A program made the translations under genes and the position numbers. The notes under the pieces are model-generated. The model was not told the origin of the DNA and searched no databases. It was given only the letters and a program-made list of their open reading frames with translations. A stretch of 64,000 bases of DNA from Primulina eburnea. Taxonomy: Eukaryota; Streptophyta; Magnoliopsida; Lamiales; Gesneriaceae. The stretch lies in the NCBI RefSeq assembly GCF_022965805.1, contig NC_133102.1, positions 8,316,885 to 8,380,884 on the forward strand. Direction: 5' to 3'. Shown in pieces: positions 54,878-64,000 of the stretch; position 1 is the stretch's first letter, and each line of letters starts with the position of its first letter.

Positions 54878-56635
54878 TGTAGAGCCCAAATTCAGTACAC
54901 GTATAATCCATGCATTTATTTAATTGTTAAATATTTTATTAAAGCTTAAAATGATTTCTAGTGATTCATGATTTATTTAAATTGCATTATTTTAATGTTT
55001 ATGAGATGCACGTTAAAATGTTTTTCAAGTTTCATGTTTCAGGCGGTTATTTGAGGCGGGATCGAGGGAGAGACCGGTGGCGGTCTTGGCAATTTAAAAT
55101 GCAGCATTTTATTTTAAGTTGAGGTTGGGGTATTTTAACTAATTTATTAGGTTGTTAGTATTTTAAAGCCTAATTTATTTATTTAGTGATTTAAGAATTT
55201 GAAACTTTTAAAATTAGCATTTTGTGTGTTCTATCTTAATTAAAGGTTTTAATTAGAGGTTATTAGGGAGATAATACTTTAATTATTTTGATTAAGGAAG
55301 TAATTAAGCCAAAATTCTCCCTTATTCCTACCCAAACAAAGGCGCGCGCACACACACACACTCACACAAACACACAAACACACACTAAATACCGTATAAC
55401 ACACACACATTCAGATTTTATATTTTTGAAAGAGAAAATCCTAGGGTTCTAAGAACCAAGAGCAGCCGCCCCACTCTCTGAAAATTTTCAGCAACTTTTC
55501 GTGAATTTTATTATAAGATTTTAGCGCCACATTCGTACCGGATCAATCATCACGCCATCTCCAATTCGGTATCGTCGTTACGGTATTTAAATATCAAAGG
55601 CACGTATATTCTGTTATTTCTGCATCGATCTTGTCATATTATGTGTTGTGTTATTTTTATGCGTAAAAATTCATGTGTGACGTTCGTCGTTTGAGCGGAA
55701 ATTGGTTTGGATCAGTTTTGAAATAATTTTATATCTGAAAACTCGTTTTTACTGTCTTTTTAAATACTGCGATTTTTCGGTCGTTACTCTGAGAAAACTT
55801 TCAACACGAAAACTGTAGAACTTTTTGATACCTTCGATTTGACAGTAAATTCTAAATATTTGGATAAAAATTGAGTGAGTTATGACGTTTTTCGTGGGAC
55901 TACTCAAACTGCGTTTTTCAGAAAATTATGTATTGATGTGTTCTTGAGATTTTATTGATACAGACTTCGTTGAGAATCGACGGGTGATCGTTGCTGCGTC
56001 TAGGTATGCTTAATATGATGTTGGGATGTTATTTGATATCGTTTAATGTCGATAGGCAATCGAATGCATTAGAATTCGTAGGAAACGAATTGGTGTCAAT
56101 TGCCACGTTTTTTAATTGTATGTGATGTAGGGTGGACGTCGTTGCTTTGGGTGTTTGTGCGAATTTGGTTCGATGTTATGGCATGCTAGGATGGGTCTCG
56201 GGGTGTTGGTTCATGGTTCGTACAATCGAGTCTAGGATGATAAGCATTGCGTGTATTGGATTTTCGTGAGTTTGAAAGTCGCTCAGGTACAGGACCCGGA
56301 CACGGACCCTGGCACGGGGTCCGTGCCTTCGTTTCTTATTAGTGCCATTTTTGCGACCCAACATAGACCCGGAGCCGGACCTGGGCACGGGGTCCGTGTC
56401 GCCACTTCTTTCCAAGAATTTCTTTTTGCGCACCGACATGGACCCGGAGTCGCCATGTGTTAAGCTTTATGAAAATATTGAACACTCTTGTCAAACTTTA
56501 ACTTTCAAATCTGTTGTTGTAACAACTTGTGAGACGTACAGTTTACTTATATTAAATTTTGAAAGGGTATTTTATATTTAAGAAAATTTTTAATTTTTCC
56601 GCAAATTTTAAGTTGCAAAAGTACGGTACGTTACA
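54878..56635 (+). repeat. Solo LTR, 1758 bp, TSD ATTTA
   Basis: Starts TGTAGAGCCCAAATTCAG, ends GTACGGTACGTTACA, flanked by ATTTA (54873-54877 and 56636-56640). Contains a CA-rich microsatellite near 55340-55410, gene-like cctagggttct 5' UTR sequence, and short gacccgga/ggcacggggtccgtg repeats (56287-56455). No coding capacity. Confidence 0.85.
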
Positions 56636-57479
56636 ATTTATGTTATCTAATTTCATTCTCAGTCATGTATCTTTCAATTTTTGACAGTTGTAGTCATTTT
56701 TCATTAGAAGTACTAATACACACAGCACGACTGAAATTTGACATCATGGATGACCAAAATCATAGAGATACACATACACACACATATATAGAGGTTCAAT
56801 CTGCACCATTGATGTATCGTCTATCTATTGGATGTATAATTTCATTTCATCTACTAGATATATGTCACATGCATCATCAGTACTTATATATGTGTTCACC
56901 TTAAATGTTCAATAAATCATAGAATATATATTATTTATTTATTTGTTCTTGTGATTCCTATGATAGTAGCTAGATATGAGGAATGATGAGGTGATGATTT
57001 GAAAAGAGGGGGGAATATCATACGTTAGATTTGTTTTGTAGAAGTGGAAAATTGAGGTACTGCTGCTCCTTTTGCCTGCCTGTATTTTCTTTGCAGTGTT
57101 TGGTATTGTCATTTTCCATGGCAGGCCGGGGATGACCCTATCGCTCGCTCATTTATTCCATCTGCAAATACAATGTTGAGTATTTATTTCATTGCCGGTT
57201 GCTCTTTCTCAATTTAATTTCAATCTTCTAATTTAATTTATTATTTTTATCTACTACTTACATACAACTTTAGGGTTTCTTCAAATATAATCGATTAGTA
57301 CTGAATCTGATCATACAAAAGTATATATATTTATATTGACCACGTCAGCTATGGATTCTTTCTTTAATTATATCGCATCACTTCGAAATGTACATATCGT
57401 TTGTAATAAAAATCTAACAATAATCTCGATCACTTGCGGTTGCACTAAATATCTCTCCTCTGATGATTATATCTTTAAA
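56636..57479. other. AT-rich intergenic DNA
   Basis: No gene seen. Confidence 0.4.
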
Positions 57480-57661
57480 GAGTGAGTTTCAAGTGAGACC
57501 GTCTCACGGATCTTAATCTGTGAGACGGGTCAACCCTACTCATATTTACAATAAAAAGTAGTACTCTTAGCATAAAAAATTATAGTTTTTCATGGATAAC
57601 CCAAATAAGATATCCGTCTCATAAATATGATCCGTGAGACCGTCTCACACAAATTTTTGTC
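57480..57661 (-). mobile_element. MITE copy, TSD ATCTTTAAA
   Basis: 182-bp inverted family member (GAGTGAGTTTCAAGTGAGAC ... ACACAAATTTTTGTC), with a perfect 9-bp duplication ATCTTTAAA (57471-57479 and 57662-57670). Confidence 0.92.
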
Positions 57662-57777
57662 ATCTTTAAATGTGTTGATAAATATAACCGGGTATTTTTT
57701 AAATAAACAATTAATTATAAAAGCTATTAATCTCACTATTATAAATCTCATTAGTTTTTTTTATATAAAAAAACATT

Positions 57778-57960
57778 GACAAAAATTTGTGTCAGACGGT
57801 CTCACGGGTCGTATTTTGTGAGACGGTTCTCTTATTTGTGTCATTTATGAAAAAATAGTACTTTTTATTGTAAGAGTGTTATTTTTTTATTGTGAATATT
57901 GGTAGGGTTGACTCGTCTCACGGATAAAGATTCGTGAGACCGTCTCAAAAAAGACTTATC
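57778..57960 (+). mobile_element. MITE copy, decayed duplication
   Basis: 183 bp, GACAAAAATTTGTGTCAGAC ... GTCTCAAAAAAGACTTATC. Flanks AAAAACATT and AAAAACTAA share the first six bases. A further fragment of the family is at 57985-58030. Confidence 0.85.
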
Positions 57961-58369
57961 AAAAACTAATTCATTACAATAATTCTTTTGTGAAACGGTT
58001 TCACGAATCTTTATCCGTGACGTGAGAGATAAACCCGCCCTTCACAGTCAAACAAAGAACCATCTGTGCTTACTACCATATGAGTCGTTAGTTTATTATA
58101 TATCTCATTTATTTGTCTGAACAAGATTATATTGGTATCAGTTTAAAATTTGAATTTTATGGTAAAAAGATATTATAATTATATACGAGGTAAACACACA
58201 TACATTAATCTTTTGTCTCGAAAACAAACAAAAAATGACAGTTTCCCACTTTTCATCAAGAAGCACAAAACCAAAGCACAAAACCATCGTATCATTCAAG
58301 TCACCACTACATTTATTATTTGTACATAAATGATCAAAAGCAAGCATTATTTTAACCCCAAAAAAATAA

Positions 58370-58852
58370 TCATTTCTTCAATGGAAGAAACTCAAAGAAT
58401 TGATAATGATCAGGAGCAACATTAGTAGCAGTACTGGTGTAGTTTACTACAATGGATCGATCATCCTCCTCGCATGGCCTCCGGCAGCCGCTTCGAGCCG
58501 GGAACAACTGCAGAGTGGCCTGCTCCTCCACACAACCACCACCGGCGCCTCCTCCGCCGCACTGGTCCAGGCTTTGAAAATGCTGATGCTTTAATGGGTC
58601 GGTGTCCACAGTGGCAGATGAACAGAGAGAATAGTTAATTAGGTTGTTGGGAGATGGAGAAGAAGAGGACAAATGCAACATTTGCCAATTACTGGGATTT
58701 CTCCTCTCTTCTTCCAGTTCTGTCTCCTCATTGAACTGTACCCATCCATCTGCTTTACTACATTCTGCCCCCCGCGTTGGCATACTTTTCTAATAAAAAA
58801 AACAATCATTTTTAAATTCCATGCAATAAATACTGATCATAAATATAAATAA

Positions 58853-58913
<61 letters not shown>

Positions 58914-61336
58914 TTTGATTTTATGGACATACAAGCATCTATGTGAATATCATCGAGGCGACGTTCTATTATGGATGTACAGTTTCATCATATAGAATAG
59001 GTGGAGGTCACCTTAGCGTTATTCACATAATATAATGTGATATATATCTTATGGTCTTAGGTCATCTTAAATACTAATGCAAAAAAAATTAGGCAGAGAA
59101 GGTATAATAATTAAATTGCCAAATCTCACAACTTAGAAGTAAATATAGTAACGTACGTAGCTTTTAGAAAAAGGACATGAATCTTTCTTTTCTAATTAGA
59201 AAAAATCCGTCCATTGAAAATAATGCTTTGACACTTGTATGCCAACGAATTTTCTGGTAAAATAAGCAAATACAGGCTACGGTTTTATTAAATAAAAAAT
59301 ACTTGCAGCTGTGGAACTTATGCCAATCATTTTGAACATTGAATAGAAGAAAAAATTTATATTTTTCAATTGTATTTTGCATGTTTTTCATTTATTTTTT
59401 ATGCTGTCAGGTCATTTTTTCTCTTAGTCCAAACGATTGAATTTTTTTCCAAGTATGATGATATGACACCAAAAGTTAATAATGACACATTACCACTCGG
59501 GTGAAAAATGACTAATTTTGAAAGAAAAGTACAAATTAATGAACTAATTAAGACGGTTAATTGATGGACAACATGACCAAAACATACAACTTATATGACC
59601 GAAAATGTAACTTACCGTCGATAAGACATATCTAGATTCTCCCCCCTTTTTTTTTTCCTTCTGACACGTGACTGAGAACATCATCTATATATTTCCATGC
59701 AAATGTAGGTGAAAAGAGAAAAAAAATTGCAAGACAAAGAGGATTGAGCAGAACATAACAATAACATGACAAGTGCCCATTAAAGTTTCTTAAACCCTAA
59801 AATGTTTCCTAGCCAGGAAAACACCCACATATGCAGCTTTCAGGCTATTTTCATCAAACCAAAAGGTTTTGACTTCTCCCCATGTGCATCAAAGATGGTC
59901 CCGGAAAACGAAGCGACTTTAATGGACTCAGGGGGACTAAAACTTGAATTGTCAGAAAAACTATACATAAAATTTTAATTTTAATTTTTTTAATTCAAGC
60001 TGGGGAAGATATATTCTTGATGATCTGAACTCTAAAACACATGATTTTTTTACATATATTTTATGTGAGAAGGAATCATTGAAATACAAGTAATCATTGG
60101 CTAATCATGAGATAATTAATATATAGTTAAAGTTTGAAAATAGGATATCCAAGAATTTCTAAAATCTATAGTAAACAAAAGGGGATCTTGTGTAGAACAA
60201 ATTATATATATATATTTCTGAATTAAAAGGACAGTCGGAGGAAAAAAAGAAACCTGTGCAATTGTGGTGCTGGATTTTTTGGGAGATGCCAGCTTCTTGT
60301 AAGTCTGTTCAACTTCAAATACTGTCCCATTTTCCCCTGTGAGGAAGAGTCGACAGAAAGAAAAACAAAATAGAATATAACTTGTAAATACGAAAACATT
60401 ATGCATCGCAAGATCAACTATCAATACAGCTTTCCGTGACGAATACTACAATAGAAAACAAATCTGATAGTGAAAGGAGAATCGCGTGTTGCTATATAGA
60501 AACCACACGGTTTATTCTTTAGTAAATTTCATGCATTTACACGAGTCGAAAGTATATACAAAAACATACGGATATATGGAGCTATTAATCTATGCTTTTA
60601 AAATTATTATATTAGTTAACCCTTCAATCAGTACCTGTTGATGATTGTTTCTTCCTTTCTGACTTGGGGATTTGATTCACGTTATTAGATTCTTGATCGT
60701 CGTGTTGGCGTCGTCGTTTTTGGCGTTCTCTGGCCTTGTGATTCTGGAACCAGTAGAACACGTTCTTGCCCTCAATCTTGCCATATAGACGGAGCTGCGC
60801 TGTGATGTGCTGGATTTGCTCGGCGGATGGGGTTCGAACACCTCGGCTATACAATTCTTCAAGGGCTTGGAGCTGCTCGGGAGTCGGGTTCCAACGGGAG
60901 CTGACCACGACTTGTTGTGTACTGAATTCTCTCTTGTTTTGTTCATCCATTGCTGCAGAAACTAATATGCGACAAAATCAAGAAAAGAAGAAAGTCCAAT
61001 GGGTTATGGGTACGAATTAGCTCAAGAACCTAGTCCTTTTTAAAAATCCTGCTCTAAAACTTTAGCTTTTTGTATTCTCTTGTGGGCAAGACTCCCATGA
61101 AACCCAGGGTTGATTATATTATATTAGATTCAGACCACATATATATGTGAGAAGAACTATAAAGACTTGCCAAAATGATGGTTTAAGGCAAGAAAATGAT
61201 CGGTCCCACGGTTGGGAGTCGCCGAGGTGGTGGCGGAGGCGGTTATCGGCATGAAAGGTAGGAATTTCTGGCCGTTAAATGAATCTTGAACGCTACGGAG
61301 CTGATCTCCGCTGTCGTTGCACCCTATCATCCACAT
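58370..61336 (-). CDS. WOX1: WUSCHEL-related homeobox 1 type transcription factor (WOX1/STF/MAW/LAM1), 328 aa
   Basis: Nuclear homeodomain protein; this clade drives lateral outgrowth of leaf blades and petals. Exons: 61336-61171 ([20 protein letters not shown]...LALNHHF), 60952-60635 (homeodomain about residues 75-139: [39 protein letters not shown]), 60336-60254 ([14 protein letters not shown]) and 58789-58370. The last exon holds [11 protein letters not shown], the WUS box TLQLFP (281-286) and the C-terminal [11 protein letters not shown] typical of WOX1. The sum is 987 nt in frame. Intron 1 fits only with a GC donor (TTTG|GCAAGT) and CTGCAG|CAATGG acceptor; the others are GT-AG. The N-terminal exon codes only 55 residues and is easily missed. 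All signature motifs are intact. Confidence 0.92.
58852..58911. repeat. (CA)n(TA)n microsatellite in WOX1 intron 3
   Basis: About ten CA followed by about twenty TA dinucleotides, just upstream of the last exon in transcript terms. Confidence 0.95.
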
Positions 61337-61376
61337 CGGTCTTCTTGTCTTTGAATTTGGCTTTTTCTTTATCCTC

Positions 61377-61384
61377 TTTATAAG
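61377..61384 (-). promoter_or_regulatory. Possible TATA box of WOX1
   Basis: Minus strand CTTATAAAGAGG, about 40 bases upstream of the ATG at 61336. Confidence 0.45.
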
Positions 61385-61743
61385 TGTAAGAAATTTAATA
61401 ACTTAACTTTATAAAATCTTTGTTGATATGTTATACTTGTATCAAGAATTAAAGGGTGAGCTTAAAATGGGATTTAAAAAGGAGAGGTACGTACATGGAA
61501 GTGAATGATTTATTAATAATTAATATTATAAGGAGGAGGAGGAGGAGGAGGAGCAAATGGCGAATGAGTCTCAGAGAAGGGACTGAACAATGAAAAACGA
61601 CGTGACGATGATGAGGGTTATCATAAGCCTCGTCACCTTATTTCTTACAACCCCATTTATTGTTCTTCTCCCTCTCTCGTGCCTTTCGCACTTTTTCTCC
61701 ATCCCAACTGCCAACTCTAAGGATGTTCTTTTTTTAAAAAAAA

Positions 61744-61788
<45 letters not shown>

Positions 61789-62285
61789 CTACATCTATAT
61801 TGAATGGAAAAATATTAATATTGAATTCAAGATATAATTTAATTCTTGAAATAATATCTTATTTAAATTTAATTTCCTTCTTGATTATGTAAAATATTGA
61901 GTTTGTTACTAACAAAACTCATACTTTCTTTGTATATGTTTTCTTATGAAAATAAATTCTAGGAGAGATGAAGTCTATAAATAAGAAGATTCATATCATG
62001 TAAAAAGAGACAGCGTGTTTTTCGTGGAGATAATTTTTTGTGGACGTGATTTACATGAGGTGATTTTCGTGGGAGTTTTTCGTGAGGGGCTCTTGGAAGT
62101 TTTCGTGGCTCTTCTTGATTGATCATTCACGCACTCTGTACGTCGTAGATTTCACAGAAAAACATTCTCCAAGGACGTTTTTGTTTTTGAAGAGTGTTGT
62201 TGCACGTGCTGCCGTAATTATTGGAGACATTTCAGACAACACGGGTGCAACTGTTGGCTGAAGAGCATTTTGTTGCTGCAGTTTT
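61385..62285. other. Upstream region of WOX1
   Basis: Contains the GGA run and a (TA)n run at 61747-61778. Other than these no feature is seen. Probably includes the WOX1 promoter. Confidence 0.4.
61531..61553. repeat. (GGA)n microsatellite
   Basis: Seven to eight GGA units in the region upstream of WOX1. Confidence 0.9.
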
Positions 62286-64000
62286 TGTGGGGACCCGGAC
62301 GCTAATCATCTTCTTAATCATCTTTGGGATTTAATTATCAATTAAGATAAACAGGGTCTAAAAATTTTCTTTTTAAAATGTAAGTGCGGAACGTAATGGA
62401 ATTTAACTAATATACATCTCAGTATAAAAGTACAATAATGTACAACAATTATTCAAACTAGTCTAAGGTTCAACTACTAAATTTCAAGTATTAAAACCAA
62501 TAATATACAATAAGTCCGGAATCACCACTCTAAACTCGTCTTCTCTCATCATCTTCTTGACCCCGATCTTGCCCCACCTGTTGTCATGCACACATACAAA
62601 ACAAGACAACAGCCGGATACTCCGGTGAGAATAAATCCCAGTATAAAACATGGTATGCATGCATATACACAATATAAATCATTAGCATACTATCATGCGT
62701 AAATCAATAAAAATAGGTTTCATAATCTATGAAACCAAATCAATATAAGCATGCAGCCAAAATCAATTCACATCTTGACTCGACTCGACTCTAACTCTAG
62801 GGATCTCGGTGTGAATAAGACGTCACTGTCTGTCACATACCCTCCAATCGGGGTGACTGTACGTCTTATTCCTAGACTTCGGTCATGTCTGTATCGAATG
62901 TCTACAATCGGAGGAAGTCTGCTCCTATGCGTCGATACCACCGAACATCTAGAAATTTGGCAAATCTGTCAATGACTCTTCTATCTTAAATGCTTAAATA
63001 TAAATCTATAAACAAAGCATAATCATCATAAAATATAAACAACACTCTAGTATGTGATTTTGTTGAGAAACTCAAATTGAATCTCATTTGAGTTGTGTCT
63101 TCCCAAAACAAAACATGAATTATACTTTTGTCTTTCCGGTCTGACGAAAACGAAGTCTTGTATTCCAATCTGTCCATACCCAGTCTGGCAATGACAATCG
63201 CATAAATACAATATCAGTATGTAATTCAATTCAAAACCTGTTCTGATCAATACTCAATCAGTAAATAATCTGATTCATATCTGAACAAGGTACAATCTAA
63301 TTCATATCAACGATATCACAATACAATCGAAATCATTACTGAATCTGATCAATCTCAATCAACTGATGTTTCGATACTCCCGTCAATCTCAACATCACAG
63401 ATATAATACCACGAGTCATAATCGGTATTAATATAACTCATAATCAATAACAATACAACTCTGATATCGAATCTCAATCAAATCAACTCCAAAGATCATA
63501 ACAATTACATAACCAGTCTATTATTTAATCTGACTTCAATTATACAATGTCTACTATAACAGAAACATCATATCTGATTCATATTCAATTCTGACAATAG
63601 TATAATTTAAAATCATGTCTAAACGCAACAAGACTTAAGTCCAGTTGTAGCATGTGTTGATAGAAACTCGGTGCTGAAGTCGGATTGAAATTCTAACGGA
63701 CGGATCTTTCACAATCACAAATCTAAAAAGGCGTAAGGATTTTTCTCTCAAAATCTTCGACCCTTTTCTGAATTTCTGAGGGAAAAACGTGCAATTCTTA
63801 TATATATACTGCATGCAACACCAGGAAACGTGGCTTATTTTTCATGCTGCACGTCGCACCGCGCGTGCGCTCATTCCATAACCGCGGGTGCGTTACGCGT
63901 ATTGATCTATATCCATTTTCCAGAAGCAAGGACCGCAGGTGCGGTGGCTTTTATACCGCGGGTGCGGTGACCTTACTGTAGCAACACCGCGGGTGCGGTT
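62286..64000 (+). repeat. Second copy of the TGTGGGGACCCGG LTR, cut by window end
   Basis: Starts TGTGGGGACCCGGACGCTAA like 43398 and follows it through gtgcggaacgtaatgg, ccgatcttgccccacctgtt and the GCGGGTGCGG palindromes at 63860-64000. It lacks the 60-bp array of the first copy. Whether it is a solo or paired LTR is not visible. Confidence 0.85.

Noticed and set aside
58400..58594. Plus-strand 64-aa ORF in the WOX1 last exon
   Set aside because: Antisense shadow of the WOX1 C-terminal coding sequence.
60953..61163. GT donors for WOX1 intron 1 (CC|GTGGGA at codon 43 or CAA|GTCTTT)
   Set aside because: The first is a poor donor and deletes conserved LALNHH; the second leaves the wrong phase and creates a stop. 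The GC donor fits phase and consensus.

Overview
The window looks like repeat-rich nuclear DNA of a flowering plant, most likely a eudicot and probably an asterid. Evidence is the set of plant gene families (WOX1-type homeobox, thaumatin-like protein, Ole e 8/CML27-like calcium sensor, golgin candidate 2 relic), GT-AG introns, TATA boxes, AT-rich intergenic DNA and a dense, nested plant transposon landscape. No bacterial or organellar signal was seen.

Layout. 1-1359 is the 3' end of a Ty3/Gypsy (Tat-like) element inserted into an older, broken Gypsy element (1360-3255) that also carries a solo LTR (3256-3654). 4259-5361 holds a small MITE and an antisense LINE remnant. 5997-14176 is an unprocessed, heavily disabled minus-strand copy of a GOLGIN CANDIDATE 2-like gene with at least nine exons and a large repeat in an intron. 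16137-33946 is a Mutator-like element with ~160-bp terminal inverted repeats and a 9-bp target duplication. Its FAR1-like transposase is broken by a miniature LTR element (TRIM, 17812-18432), and it is split by a complete, young 13.7-kb Gypsy element (19776-33457, TSD TCATG).

The Gypsy element carries gag and pol in one frame separated by a single UGA. Downstream of pol come a 102-bp hairpin minisatellite and then four antisense genes. One is a spliced gene of about 746 codons. The other three are paralogous single-exon genes of 139-144 codons. Each has its own TATA box on the antisense strand and CCGGGA...TCCCGG hairpin repeats after its stop codon. This modular antisense cassette array is the most unusual thing in the window.

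From 34 kb on there are three intact host genes: an intronless four-EF-hand calcium sensor (34856-35347, +), a three-exon thaumatin-like protein (41165-39095, -) and a four-exon WOX1/STF/MAW-type homeobox gene (61336-58370, -) whose first exon is short and appears to end in a GC donor. Between them are a PIF/Harbinger MITE, a Helitron (36913-38430), two solo LTRs (43398-45357, 54878-56635) and the start of a third LTR (62286-end), a hAT relic (49509-50316), a CACTA element (51106-52438), an inverted-repeat element near 53.6-54.7 kb, and about eight copies of a ~180-bp MITE whose insertions make 9-bp duplications. The remaining stretches are AT-rich with no gene I can support.
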